Below are positions 24,487 to 33,452 of a stretch of DNA of 64,000 nt, piece after piece. Below the pieces are notes generated by a model, which was given only the letters and a program-made list of their open reading frames with translations, was not told the DNA's origin and searched no databases. Source of the DNA: Pseudoxanthomonas sp. (GTDB taxonomy: Bacteria; Pseudomonadota; Gammaproteobacteria; Xanthomonadales; Xanthomonadaceae); NCBI RefSeq assembly GCF_002863005.1, contig NZ_PKDG01000049.1, positions 148,462 through 212,461 of the forward strand, given 5' to 3'. The position numbers were made by a program, and so were the translations under genes. Numbering within the stretch: the first letter of the stretch is position 1; each line of letters starts with the position of its first letter.

Positions 24487-25722
24487 ATGCTGAAAACACT
24501 CGATGTCGCAGCGCTCCGGCCGGGCATGCATGTACAGAAGCTGCTCGGGCCGTGGATGCAGCATCCGTTCTGGAGGACCTCGTTCGTGCTGGACGAGGAG
24601 CGGTTGGCGCAACTGCAGGACAGCGGCGTGGAGCAGGTGGTCGTCGACCTGTCGTTGGGCGCCTGGGACGGCGAGGATGCGATCGCCGACGGGGTCTCCC
24701 CCGTCATCGACACCGTTGCCACCCGAGCCGAGGACGATGCCCCGGCAGCAGCGGACCGCCGCCGGACCCTGGTGCCCGAGGCCGCTCCCGATTTCGCCTC
24801 CGAACTGGCCCGTGCGCGCCGCATCTGCGGCGAGGCCCGCGATGCCGTCGAGGCCATGTTCCGCGAGGTACGCATGGGCCGCGGCGTCGATCCCGGTCAT
24901 GTCCTGCCGCTGATCGAGGAGATCACCGGCTCGGTCGATCGCCATCCCACCGCCCTGGTCAGCGTGGCGCGATTGAAGGACGCCGACAGCTATACCTACC
25001 TGCATTCGGTCGCCGTCAGCGCGCTGATGGTGATGCTGGGGCGCGAGATCGGCCTGTCCGATGCCGATCTGCGCGAGGCCGCGCTGGGCGGCCTGCTGCA
25101 CGACATGGGCAAGGCGGCCATGCCGCTGGACGTACTCAACAAGCCGGGCAAGCTGACCGATGACGAATTCGACGTGATCCGCCAGCACCCGGTGCACGGC
25201 GAGCGCCTGCTGCGCGAAGGCGGCGTGACCCAGGCCGGGGTGCTCCACATCACCCGCCACCACCATGAGCGGATGGACGGCACCGGTTACCCGAATCGCC
25301 TGCCTGGCGACGCCTTGCCCGTGCTCACCCGCATGGGGGCCATCTGCGACGTCTACGATGCCATCACGTCCAACCGCCCTTACAAAGCGGGTTGGGACCC
25401 CGGCGAATCTCTGCGGCGCATGGCCAGCTGGCAGGGACACTTCGATACCGACCTGCTGAAGGCCTTCGTCCGCAGCCTGGGCATCTACCCGGTGGGAACC
25501 CTCGTCCGTCTGTCCAGCGAGCGCCTGGCGGTGGTGGTGGAACAGAACCCCGGCACGCTGCTCGCGCCGCGCGTGCGCGCCTTCTACTCTGCCAAGTCGC
25601 GCACGCACCTGCTGCTGACCGACATCGACCTGGCCGCGACCGATGGCCGGGAGCGCATCGTCGGCATCGAGTCGCCGGAGAAATGGGGATTCCGCCAGCT
25701 GGAGAAACTCTGGCTGCCCTGA
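24487..25722 (+). CDS. HD-GYP domain cyclic-di-GMP phosphodiesterase with DUF3391
   Basis: This 411-residue protein has an N-terminal DUF3391 region (LDVAALRPGMHVQKL) and an HD-GYP domain from about 145. Catalytic residues appear intact: HD at 205-206 in LLHDMGKAAMP, HHHERMDGTGYP with GYP at 267-269, and CDVYDAITSNRPYK. Such enzymes hydrolyse c-di-GMP to pGpG or GMP and lower signalling for sessile growth. No sensory receiver is present, so input must come through the DUF3391 region. The start at 24487 begins the DUF3391 domain. It is monocistronic and divergent from the GFA gene. Confidence 0.9.
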   Translation: MLKTLDVAALRPGMHVQKLLGPWMQHPFWRTSFVLDEERLAQLQDSGVEQVVVDLSLGAWDGEDAIADGVSPVIDTVATRAEDDAPAAADRRRTLVPEAAPDFASELARARRICGEARDAVEAMFREVRMGRGVDPGHVLPLIEEITGSVDRHPTALVSVARLKDADSYTYLHSVAVSALMVMLGREIGLSDADLREAALGGLLHDMGKAAMPLDVLNKPGKLTDDEFDVIRQHPVHGERLLREGGVTQAGVLHITRHHHERMDGTGYPNRLPGDALPVLTRMGAICDVYDAITSNRPYKAGWDPGESLRRMASWQGHFDTDLLKAFVRSLGIYPVGTLVRLSSERLAVVVEQNPGTLLAPRVRAFYSAKSRTHLLLTDIDLAATDGRERIVGIESPEKWGFRQLEKLWLP

Positions 25723-25849
25723 TTCGCCGGGCGCCGGACATTCGATCCCTGGGCGGCCGCACGGACACGCGATCCTGTCCCGCCGGCACCGCCGTTGCCG
25801 TATCGTCGGGGAATGACCCCACCGCCGTGTCCCCTTCGCAGGAACCGCC

Positions 25850-26281
25850 ATGTCGCTGACTTTCTTCCTCTTCGCCGCCGCGGCCGCCTCCGCGCCGCCG
25901 CCGGGCGCCGATGCCGCCACGCTCGCCGCCATCGAAGCCACCTGCCTCGACTACATCGACGGCCAACTGGAAGGCGACCCGGTGCGCGTGGCGCGTGCGC
26001 TGCATCCCGACCTGGCCAAGCGGGCCGTTACCGGGGACACGCCCGACGAGCGGCTCGGCCTGCGCCGCATGTCGAAGGAGGAACTGGTCGGCCTGACCCG
26101 GCAGGGCGTGCTGAAGACGCCGAAGGAACAGTGGAACCGCAGCTGCCGGATCCTCGACGTCACCGCCGAGACCGCCGCGGTGCGGCTGGAAACCCCGTGG
26201 TTCGTCGATCACTTCCACATGGGCCGCTACGGCGACCGCTGGATCATCGTCAACGCGCTGTGGCACTCGAAGCCGCGTTGA
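25850..26281 (+). CDS. Putative NTF2-like (lumazine-binding type) protein
   Basis: This 143-residue protein starts with a short hydrophobic, alanine-rich stretch (MSLTFFLFAAAAASA) that may be a signal peptide. An NTF2-like fold follows: CLDYIDGQLEGDPVRVARALHPDLAKRA, then KEELVGL, and a C-terminal DHFHMGRYGDRWIIVNALW. Proteins of this sort are often labelled nuclear transport factor 2 family or putative lumazine-binding. No catalytic residues can be assigned. Its TGA is directly followed by the stop of the convergent membrane protein gene (TGATCA). Confidence 0.75.
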   Translation: MSLTFFLFAAAAASAPPPGADAATLAAIEATCLDYIDGQLEGDPVRVARALHPDLAKRAVTGDTPDERLGLRRMSKEELVGLTRQGVLKTPKEQWNRSCRILDVTAETAAVRLETPWFVDHFHMGRYGDRWIIVNALWHSKPR

Positions 26282-26848
26282 TCACCCGGCAGCACGCGTT
26301 CGGGCCGCCTTGTGGAACAGCAGGGCGGACAACAACCAGGCGACGACATACAGGGCGGTGAACGCCAGCACGAACGCCGGTGATTCCTGCGTGTCCAAGC
26401 CCATCGCGATGCCGCCGGCCGCCATCTGCGCCAGCGCCATCGCAACGAGCACACGGGACATTCCGCGCGCCTGCAGCCTGGCAACGCCGGCGCCGAGCAC
26501 GCCTGTCACCAGCACGCCCAGGAAGAGCAGGTTGGCGCGATGGCCCGGCTCATCGACGATGCCCACGGCCAGGTTCGCCCACAGCAGCAGGAAGCCGGCG
26601 CCGACGGCGATGGCACCGGCCAGCAGGTAGCTGGGCACGCGCGCGACACGCGCCGTCGTCTCGAACGCGACACCGCCGGCCAGCAGCATTGCGCCGAAGA
26701 CCACGAAGTCGCCGCCCGTCCAGGCCACCTCGTCCGTGAAACGCATGGCGACCCACGGCGTCAGCAGCAACAGGGCCGCGCTGCCCCAAACGAGCGGGCG
26801 CAATACGCGTATCCAGGCGATCGCGTTGCGATAGGTGTCGTGCGTCAT
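26282..26848 (-). CDS. Integral membrane protein, hypothetical
   Basis: This 188-residue protein has about six hydrophobic helices (for example VWGSAALLLLTPWVAM, DFVVFGAMLLAGGVAF, YLLAGAIAVGAGFLLLWA, FVLAFTALYVVAWLLSALL) and no conserved polar active-site motif. The ATG at 26848 begins just before the first helix. The overall pattern resembles small uncharacterised inner-membrane proteins of proteobacteria. It is 101 bp downstream of the DUF4440-like gene in the same orientation. Confidence 0.7.
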   Translation of the reverse strand: MTHDTYRNAIAWIRVLRPLVWGSAALLLLTPWVAMRFTDEVAWTGGDFVVFGAMLLAGGVAFETTARVARVPSYLLAGAIAVGAGFLLLWANLAVGIVDEPGHRANLLFLGVLVTGVLGAGVARLQARGMSRVLVAMALAQMAAGGIAMGLDTQESPAFVLAFTALYVVAWLLSALLFHKAARTRAAG

Positions 26849-26949
26849 GATCAGTCTCCGTGTCGGCGGCGGGCATGCCGGACGCAGGATCCACGACCGG
26901 CGTGCGCCGGTGACGGAGGCTGTGTGAAGCGGGTGCGAAGTCGCGCGCC

Positions 26950-27459
26950 TCAGCGCGATGCCTGCCGGTGCGCATAACTCAGCACGCGGGTGACCTGCCA
27001 TTGGCCGTCGCGCTCGCGCCAGATCATCACGAAATCCGCTTCGCCCGCGCATTCGGTCGCCGACCGTGCGCAGAAGCGATGTGTGCCCTGCGCGATGGCA
27101 CCGAAGCCCTTGATCGGGAACACGGTCAGCGTGCCCGGCACGCGCTCGCGTCGATACTGTCCGCACACGTTGGCACGCGTGCGTCCGATCATCTCGTCGC
27201 GGGTCCAGGTGACGCCGCCGTTGTCGTGGTAGAACTCCACCGCGTCGTCGAAGTAGGCGGCATGTTTGGCGAGTTGGGCGGGGTCGGCGCAGGTGTTGAA
27301 CGTGTCGAACAGCGCGCTGTCCAGTGCATCGACCACCTGGGTGAGCTGTTCGTGCGTGCGGTCGGCCGCGGCTGCCGATTCCACTGCGCCCAGCAGCAGG
27401 ACCGCACCCGCGAGTCCGGACAGCGCGACCTTCGCGATGCGCGCGCGTGACGTGCTCAT
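26950..27459 (-). CDS. Secreted SnoaL/DUF4440-like protein
   Basis: This 169-residue protein has a signal peptide (AKVALSGLAGAVLLLGAVESAAAA) and an NTF2/SnoaL-like domain: LDSALFDTFNTC, YFDDAVEFYHDNGGVTWTRDEMI, VFPIKGFGAIAQGTHRFC and DFVMIWRERDGQWQVTRVLSY. The domain often binds small ligands or forms DUF4440 enzymes with no assigned reaction. Cysteines at the two ends of the domain may form disulfides in the periplasm. Its ATG overlaps the stop of the upstream small membrane protein gene (ATGA), so the two are cotranscribed. Confidence 0.75.
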   Translation of the reverse strand: MSTSRARIAKVALSGLAGAVLLLGAVESAAAADRTHEQLTQVVDALDSALFDTFNTCADPAQLAKHAAYFDDAVEFYHDNGGVTWTRDEMIGRTRANVCGQYRRERVPGTLTVFPIKGFGAIAQGTHRFCARSATECAGEADFVMIWRERDGQWQVTRVLSYAHRQASR

Positions 27460-27680
27460 GCCGCCACCACGGTGGCGCGCGGACGCCCGCCCAGCAGGCG
27501 GGCCGGCAACATCAGCAAGGCGTGCAGGAAAGCGAACAGGGCCGAGAACGTCACGCCGAGCAACCGGAACGGCAATGACAGCAGCCAAACGAAAGGCCAC
27601 GCCAACAGCGCCAGCAGGGCGAGTGGCCAGCACAGCACCAACAGCAGGCACCAGGCGAGCAGGGCGAGGAGGGTCTTCAT
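27456..27680 (-). CDS. Small hydrophobic membrane protein
   Basis: This 74-residue protein is almost wholly hydrophobic and Leu/Trp/Pro rich, with two or three possible helices (LLALLAWCLLLVLCWPLALLAL, FVWLLSLPFRLLGVTF) and a short polar end (GGRPRATVVAA). It resembles uncharacterised inner-membrane peptides. It overlaps the SnoaL-like gene by four bases. The ATG at 27680 has a GGAGAAGG-like site upstream. The 148 bp upstream to the truncated haemoglobin gene hold no other gene. Confidence 0.7.
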   Translation of the reverse strand: MKTLLALLAWCLLLVLCWPLALLALLAWPFVWLLSLPFRLLGVTFSALFAFLHALLMLPARLLGGRPRATVVAA

Positions 27681-27828
27681 GGTCGGGGGATTCCTTCTCC
27701 GGCGGATCACGAGGTCCGATGCTGGCTCCCCCGGCGTCCTTGGGCCAGCGATCTGCGACGAAGTGTCCGACACGGCGACGAAAGCGCCCGGCCGGCGCAT
27801 CAATCCGCGCACTCCGCAGGGCGGCGGG

Positions 27829-28305
27829 TCAGGGCTGCGGCAGCAGCGGTGCTTCCGGCGGCGGCGGTCCCCGACGGACCACGTCCCGCTGCATCGCGGC
27901 CAGCCGGCGCAGCAGCCGGTTCTGCGTGGCGCGGGGCAGGCCGCGCTCGTCCATCGCCCACATCAGGTCTTCGACCAGCGCATTGAAGTCGGCTTCACCG
28001 ACCGTGACGTGCTTGTGCGCTTCGACCATCGGCTTGCCGGCGTAGCGGCAGGGACCGCCGGACTGCACGCACAGGAACTCCACCAGCCGGTCGTTGAGGT
28101 GGACGATGTCCACGTCGGCGAAGTGATGCGCGATGCGCGGATCGTCGGATACGCGGAACAGCAGCGTCTCCACCAGCGCTTCGATGCCGCTGCGCTGGCC
28201 CAGCTGCTGGTACAGCGCATCGTCGCGCGGTGGCGTCGACGCGCACCCGGCGATGGCGAGCAGGCAGGCCAGCACCCAGGGGGTGGCGATACGCGCGACC
28301 TTCAT
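27829..28305 (-). CDS. Group 1 truncated haemoglobin, lipoprotein-anchored
   Basis: This 158-residue protein has a lipoprotein signal with Cys21 in LLAIAGC and then a truncated globin domain (LYQQLGQRSGIEALVE, FVSDDPRI-like RVSDDPRI, VEFLCVQSGGPCRYAGKPM). The proximal haem ligand is probably His97 in VEAHKHVTV. Truncated haemoglobins bind oxygen or nitric oxide; here the anchor places it in the periplasm or outer membrane. It is the last gene of a four-gene operon with DUF3034, a GGDEF-EAL protein and a cupredoxin, starting one base after the DUF3034 stop. Confidence 0.85.
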   Translation of the reverse strand: MKVARIATPWVLACLLAIAGCASTPPRDDALYQQLGQRSGIEALVETLLFRVSDDPRIAHHFADVDIVHLNDRLVEFLCVQSGGPCRYAGKPMVEAHKHVTVGEADFNALVEDLMWAMDERGLPRATQNRLLRRLAAMQRDVVRRGPPPPEAPLLPQP

Positions 28306-28306
28306 G

Positions 28307-29179
28307 TCAGAAGCTCCACTGCACGGAAACGTACGCGCCGCGCTGGTCGTCCAGTGTGGCGATGCTGCCCAGGTCGGCCCATGCGCCGACCACCGCGACA
28401 TGCTTGTTCGGGAACCACGCCACGAACACATCGCGCCAATCGTCTTCGCGGGCGAAGCCGAGGTTGTCCGGCTTCTGGCGGTATTCGACACCGACGGCCA
28501 GCCGCGGATCCAGCAGCACCGCCGCCGAGCCCTCCCACAGCCAGCTGCGTGCGGCGCGCCGGTCGCCGCCGAAACCGAGCAGCCCGGCCTGGTTGCCGCT
28601 GGTGGATCGCAGCGTGGCATTGAGCAGCAACTGGTAACCCCCCGCGGCATCGAGGAACAGCTTGCTGGCGCTCACGTAGGCGTCGGTGCCATGGTCGTCG
28701 CGGGCGCCGACCGCCAGCGGAAGCGCGCCGTCGCGCAGCCGCTTGTGCTGCACCCCCACGCTCACCTGCGGCATGCGCGTGTAGACCAGGTCGCCGGCCA
28801 CGCGTACTTTCGCGCCGTAGATGTCCTGTTCCAGCGCGTCCCAGGGCAGCGCCAGCCGCCGTTGCAGTTCGCCCAGGTCGAACGACTGCCGCGCGAACGA
28901 CACTTCCACCCGATTGCCGAACGTGTAGGACGCTCCGTAAGCGTGCAGTTCGTAGTCGCCGGTATCCACGCGGGTGTAGAACGCCGCGCCGCCGTTCTGT
29001 CCGTCGGTGCCGTAACCGGACAGCACGGCCCACGGCACGATGCCCCCGCCGGCCGCTCCTTCGATCTGGGTCGCGCCACCGGTCGCCAGCAGGCGTCCCT
29101 GTCCGGCGAGCGCGGGCAGGGCCGGCAGGAGTGCCGCGACCGCGCACGCGAGCGGGAGGGCACGAAGGCGAACGGTCAT
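28307..29179 (-). CDS. DUF3034 outer-membrane-like protein
   Basis: This 290-residue protein has a signal peptide (cleavage near ALAG) and a repetitive amphipathic beta pattern such as YELHAYGASYTFGNRVEVSFARQ, ending in the aromatic VSVQWSF, as in outer-membrane barrels. The opening GQGRLLATGGATQIEG and IVPWAVLSGYG are typical of DUF3034. No function is established for the family. Its ATG overlaps the GGDEF-EAL stop (ATGA) and the truncated globin follows directly, so these are translationally coupled. Confidence 0.82.
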   Translation of the reverse strand: MTVRLRALPLACAVAALLPALPALAGQGRLLATGGATQIEGAAGGGIVPWAVLSGYGTDGQNGGAAFYTRVDTGDYELHAYGASYTFGNRVEVSFARQSFDLGELQRRLALPWDALEQDIYGAKVRVAGDLVYTRMPQVSVGVQHKRLRDGALPLAVGARDDHGTDAYVSASKLFLDAAGGYQLLLNATLRSTSGNQAGLLGFGGDRRAARSWLWEGSAAVLLDPRLAVGVEYRQKPDNLGFAREDDWRDVFVAWFPNKHVAVVGAWADLGSIATLDDQRGAYVSVQWSF

Positions 29180-31524
29180 GCGTCGGTTTCCAGCGGGAGG
29201 GCATGGGACGGGGTAGCGGTCTCGCGCCGGCGGCACCAGTCCAGCAGCTCGGCACTGCCGAGCGGTGCACTGAACAGGTAACCCTGCACCATGTCGCAGC
29301 GGTAACGGCGCAGCAGGGCGAGTGCGCGATCGTTCTCCACGCCTTCGGCGATCACCGACAGGCCCATGTTGTGGCCCAGCTCGATGGTGGAGCGCACGAT
29401 CACCGCATCGTCGCTGCCTTCTTCCAGCTGCATCACGAAACTCTTGTCGATCTTCAGTTCGTCCACCGGCATCCGCTTGAGCTGCGCCAGCGATGAATAG
29501 CCGGTGCCGAAGTCGTCGATCGCCAGCCGCACGCCACAGACCTTCAACCGGTGCAGCATGCGCAGGGCGTACTCGATGTCCTGCATCAGCGCGCTCTCGG
29601 TGACTTCCAGGATCACGCGCCCGGCCGGCACCGCGTGCGTCGCCAGTCGCTCTTCGATGTAGGCGGGCAGGTCGGCGTCCAGCAGGTCCATCGCCGACAG
29701 GTTCACCGCCAGCCCCAGGTCGAGGCCGCCCTGGCGCCACGCGGCATTGCAGGCCAGCGCCTGGTCCAGCACGAAGCGCGTCAGTTCATGGATGAAGCCG
29801 GAACGTTCGGCCAGCGGAATGAATTCGTCCGGCGCCACCGGGCCGAGCGAGGGGTGCCGCCAGCGCACGAGCGCCTCCACGTGCTGCACGTGCGCGCTGG
29901 CCGCGTCCAGCTTCGGCTGGAATTTCAGCTCCAACTGTCTGCCGGCGATCGCCTGGCGCAGGTCGGTCATGAGCTGCAGCTGCCTCAGGTGCGACTCGTC
30001 GCGCCCGGGCTGGTAGACGGCCACGCCGCCGTGCGCGGCCTTGGCGTCGTACAGCGCGATATCGGCGCGGCGCAGCAGCGTGTCGGCATCCGCACCGTGC
30101 TGCGGGTGGCAGGCCATGCCGAAACTGCCTTCCACGCCAACGCGCGTACTCGGCAGGTCCAGCGGTTGCTTCAACGCCGTCCACAACGCCTGGGCCTGCA
30201 CGTTCGCAGCCTCGCAGGACAGGCCGCGCAGCATCACCATGAATTCGTCGCCGCCCAGCCGCGCCACCAGGTGCGCCCCGCCCAGCGCGCCGCGCAGGCG
30301 CCGCGCCACTTCGCGCAGCACCTGGTCGCCGAACTCGTGGCCCAGCGTGTCGTTGATTTCCTTGAAGCGGTTCACGTCCATCACCAGCACTGCCACTTCG
30401 CCGCCCGCCGCGATCGCTGCCTGCAGGCGGTCGTAGGCATGGCTGCGGTTGGGCAGGCCGGTCAGCCCGTCGTGGTGCGCCTGGTGCAGGATGCGTTCCT
30501 CGCGCGCTGCGATGTCGGCCTGCATGCGGCCGAAGGCGCCGGCCAGCTCGGCGATCTCGCGACTGCCGCCGGACACGGGTGCCTGCGAGTAGTCGCCGGC
30601 CTGGATGCGCTGCGCCGCCTGCGCCAGCCGCGCTACCGGCCGGCTGATGCCTCGCCCCAGCGCAACCGCCACGGCGACCGCGAGCACCGCCGCCAGTCCG
30701 GACAGCAGCAGGATACGCGAGCGCAGCGCGCGGTAGGGCGCGAGCGCGCGGTCGTACGAATCCAGCAGCACCAGCCGGGCGTCGTCGCCCTGCGTCAGCG
30801 GATGCGAGTCGGACAGGTAATGGTCGGCACCCACGGCGACCGGCCGTGCGTGATCGCCGTCGGCCACCCAGGCGCGGGCGAAGGGCGCGCGCTGGTCCAT
30901 CGGCAGGGAGGCCGCATGTACCCGGGTGCGGTTGCCGACCAGGGTGACGAAGGCGGCTTCCAGGCCCGTGAGGCTGCGGTATTCCTGCGCGACGGCATCG
31001 TCGTAGCGGCGACCTACCGCGAGCCAGCCGACCCGGTCAGGGGCCATCACCGGCAGCACCACCACCAAGTACAGCGCGTCCTGCACCACCACCGTCTGCA
31101 GGGCCAGGCCATCGGTGGCGGCCTGCCGCATGATCCCGGCCAGCACATCGGCCGAGGGGCCGGCCATGCCGTTGGCGCTGGCCTGCCAGCGGCCGTCGCG
31201 GTCGAGGACCCATGCCAGGTCCGCGCCGATGCGCGTGCCATGGTTGTCCAACGCCGAGCGCAACGTGGGCAGATCGCCGCTGGTCACCGCCGCACGGAAT
31301 CCGAAGTCGTCCGCCAGCACCGATGCCGACGCGAGCAGCTGCTCCGAGCGGCCCTGCTGGAACTGCTCCCACACGCGATGCCCCACGTGCAGTTCCTGCT
31401 CCAGTCGCGACGACACCGCGCGCTGGGTCGCGACCGTGACCACCGCGAACGTGGCCAGCTGCGCCGCCGCCACCACGGCGATCATCACCGCGATGACGCG
31501 CGTCTGGAAACGGCGTGGCTTCAA
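29176..31524 (-). CDS. Membrane GGDEF-EAL cyclic-di-GMP enzyme
   Basis: This 782-residue protein has an N-terminal membrane helix, a periplasmic sensor to about residue 265 (CACHE-like), a second helix (LLLSGLAAVLAVAVAVALG), HAMP, then GGDEF and EAL domains. The GGDEF motif is intact at 424-428 (RLGGDEFMVML), but the inhibitory RxxD site is replaced by GGAH. The EAL domain also looks intact: EALVRW near 549, EVTESALM, DDFGTGYSSL and EGVEN. Both synthesis and breakdown of c-di-GMP are possible. It overlaps both operon neighbours (cupredoxin and DUF3034) by four bases. Confidence 0.9.
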   Translation of the reverse strand: MKPRRFQTRVIAVMIAVVAAAQLATFAVVTVATQRAVSSRLEQELHVGHRVWEQFQQGRSEQLLASASVLADDFGFRAAVTSGDLPTLRSALDNHGTRIGADLAWVLDRDGRWQASANGMAGPSADVLAGIMRQAATDGLALQTVVVQDALYLVVVLPVMAPDRVGWLAVGRRYDDAVAQEYRSLTGLEAAFVTLVGNRTRVHAASLPMDQRAPFARAWVADGDHARPVAVGADHYLSDSHPLTQGDDARLVLLDSYDRALAPYRALRSRILLLSGLAAVLAVAVAVALGRGISRPVARLAQAAQRIQAGDYSQAPVSGGSREIAELAGAFGRMQADIAAREERILHQAHHDGLTGLPNRSHAYDRLQAAIAAGGEVAVLVMDVNRFKEINDTLGHEFGDQVLREVARRLRGALGGAHLVARLGGDEFMVMLRGLSCEAANVQAQALWTALKQPLDLPSTRVGVEGSFGMACHPQHGADADTLLRRADIALYDAKAAHGGVAVYQPGRDESHLRQLQLMTDLRQAIAGRQLELKFQPKLDAASAHVQHVEALVRWRHPSLGPVAPDEFIPLAERSGFIHELTRFVLDQALACNAAWRQGGLDLGLAVNLSAMDLLDADLPAYIEERLATHAVPAGRVILEVTESALMQDIEYALRMLHRLKVCGVRLAIDDFGTGYSSLAQLKRMPVDELKIDKSFVMQLEEGSDDAVIVRSTIELGHNMGLSVIAEGVENDRALALLRRYRCDMVQGYLFSAPLGSAELLDWCRRRETATPSHALPLETDA

Positions 31525-32198
31525 GGCGTGCCGCCCTTTGTCTGGCGGAACTTCTCCTGCAGCGAGCGGAGACGGTCGTTGCCGCGGACCTCGCTCTTCA
31601 CCGGCGCCAGCGACACCTGCAGGGTCGCGGAGGTACCGGCGGCCGGCACGTCGAGCGCGCGCTCGAGCGGTGCACCGTTACCGCGGACGTGCCACACGCG
31701 CAGCGTGTAGCGTCCCGGTGGCACCTCCAGCGACAGCTTGCCGTCGGGCCCGGTCTTGCCGAAGTAGGGCGTGTCGAGCACGACGATGTGGCCGATCATC
31801 CAGTCGTGGATGTTGCAGCCCACCACCACCACGCCGGGCTTGTCGAAGCGGATCGGCGCGGCCTTGTTGCCGGAGTAGAGCGGGATCTCGAACTGCCGCG
31901 GCTGGGAGAACGAATAGACGTGGTGCTGGATGTTGTCGCGGTTGGGGAACGCCACCACCGTGCCGGCCTGCACCGGCAGCACGCCGGGGACGAACGCCGA
32001 ATGCTGCTGGTCCATGCGTGCGGTCGCTGTGCGGGTGGACGACGGAACCGTACCGTGCAGGCTGACCACGGCGTCCATCGCCGGCCCGGTGTTGCTGCCG
32101 ACGGCCAGGCGCACCTCCGCGGCATGGGCGCCCGACGCCATCGCAAGGGCCAGTACCCCGCCTGACCATGCCCGCCTTGCGAGCCGCTGCAGATCCAT
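31521..32198 (-). CDS. Cupredoxin-like secreted protein (methylamine utilisation type)
   Basis: This 225-residue periplasmic protein has a signal peptide ending near GAHA and a cupredoxin fold. Likely type 1 copper ligands are His in FPNRDNIQHHVYSF and the Cys, His and Met in VGCNIHDWMIGH. A C-terminal beta-sandwich follows (GKLSLEVPPGRYTLRVWH). Similar proteins are annotated as methylamine utilisation proteins, but no methylamine genes are nearby. It is the first gene of the operon with GGDEF-EAL, DUF3034 and truncated haemoglobin. It could sense or carry copper or redox state for that module. Confidence 0.83.
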   Translation of the reverse strand: MDLQRLARRAWSGGVLALAMASGAHAAEVRLAVGSNTGPAMDAVVSLHGTVPSSTRTATARMDQQHSAFVPGVLPVQAGTVVAFPNRDNIQHHVYSFSQPRQFEIPLYSGNKAAPIRFDKPGVVVVGCNIHDWMIGHIVVLDTPYFGKTGPDGKLSLEVPPGRYTLRVWHVRGNGAPLERALDVPAAGTSATLQVSLAPVKSEVRGNDRLRSLQEKFRQTKGGTP

Positions 32199-32396
32199 CG
32201 ATGTCCCCTGTCTGATCCAGGCATTTCAAGCAAATCCCGTGCCACGGCTCACACCCTGCCGCGCCTGGGCTACGCCGCAGGGGAGAGGATCGCGTCGCTT
32301 CGGAACGGCTGAAACTGACGTTACGCGTCACGGAGATGGTCGGATGCAGGCGCGCCCAGCCTCACCGATGGCACCCGCGGGCTCAGTCCACGCCCA

Positions 32397-33416
32397 TCAG
32401 ATGGCGCGTGACCCCGGCGGCATCCAGGCCCGCCAGGGTGCCCGGCCGCGCGCCGGACCAGAGCGGGAAAAGTCATCGCGGCCGACGGCTTCCGCCGCCG
32501 CGCGCAGCGGTGCCAGCGCCGGCGACGCCCACGGGAACGCCGGTGGCAGGTCCGACAAGGGGCCCAGCTCGCGCATCAGCCGGTTGACCAGGCCACGGGC
32601 GGGCCGGCCACTGAACAGGTTGGTCACGGCGGCTTCGCGCATCGGCTGCTGGAGCGCAGCGCGATGCACGGGCGCGGTCGTCGCCTCCGGACACAGCAAG
32701 TACGCGGTGCCGGCCTGTACCGCGCTGGCGCCCGCGTCGAGCATGGCCCGTACATCATGGCGATCGCCGATGCCGCCGGCTGCGATCACCGGCACGGCCA
32801 ACGCCTTCGACAACGACGCCACCAGCGGAAGCGTTGCGGGTTGCAGCGTCAGGTCCTCGGAGAGGAAATGCCCCCGATGCCCACCCGCCTCGATGCCCTG
32901 CGCGATCACCGCGTCCACGCCGCGATGTTCCAGCCACAGGCCTTCCTCCCGCGTCGTGGCGGACGACAGCACGGTCGCGCCCCAGCCCTTGATGCGCGCC
33001 AGCAGGTCTGCATCGGGCAGTCCGAAGTGAAAGCTCACGATCGGCGGACGGAACGGTTCCAGCAGCGCCACCGTTGCGGCATCCAGCGGGCGCCGCGCGC
33101 CGTTAGCCGATGGCGCGGTCGGGACGATGCCGTACGCGTCGTAGTACGGTGCCAAGGCCTCGCGCCAGCGCTGCATCTCGTCCGCGTCGGGCTCGGCCAT
33201 CGCATGGCAGAAGAAGTTGAGGTTGACCGGCTGCGCGCGCGCGGCGAACGTCCGGAGTGCCGCCTGCAACTGCGCGGCGTCCAGCATCGCGCACGGCAGG
33301 GAACCGAGTGCGCCCGCGTGCGCCACCGCAAGGGCCAGTCGTTCGTCCTGCACACCCGCCATCGGTGCCTGGATCAGCGGCAGGCCGGTACCGAGGAGGG
33401 AGGCGAGGGCGGTCAT
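32397..33416 (-). CDS. Nitronate monooxygenase-like flavoprotein with frameshifted C-terminus
   Basis: This 339-residue TIM-barrel protein of the 2-nitropropane dioxygenase family uses FMN to oxidise alkyl nitronates. Motifs include LPLIQAPMAG, LNFFCHA, SFHFGLP, AQGIEAGGHRG, and the phosphate-binding IAAGGIGD followed by GTAYLL. After GRDDFS the sequence turns into an Arg/Pro-rich end (RSGPARGRAPWR). The next frame gives FPLWSGARPGTLAGLDAAG and stops at 32383, like normal family ends. Loss of one C in a CCC run near 32465-32467 would explain this. It may be a real mutation or a sequencing error. Confidence 0.82.
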   Translation of the reverse strand: MTALASLLGTGLPLIQAPMAGVQDERLALAVAHAGALGSLPCAMLDAAQLQAALRTFAARAQPVNLNFFCHAMAEPDADEMQRWREALAPYYDAYGIVPTAPSANGARRPLDAATVALLEPFRPPIVSFHFGLPDADLLARIKGWGATVLSSATTREEGLWLEHRGVDAVIAQGIEAGGHRGHFLSEDLTLQPATLPLVASLSKALAVPVIAAGGIGDRHDVRAMLDAGASAVQAGTAYLLCPEATTAPVHRAALQQPMREAAVTNLFSGRPARGLVNRLMRELGPLSDLPPAFPWASPALAPLRAAAEAVGRDDFSRSGPARGRAPWRAWMPPGSRAI

Positions 33417-33452
33417 GGGGTCAGCTTACGCGACTCCCGAGGGCGCCCCGAC

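Noticed and set aside
31521..32198. Methylamine utilisation locus
   Set aside because: Only the family label points there; no methylamine dehydrogenase or mau genes are present.
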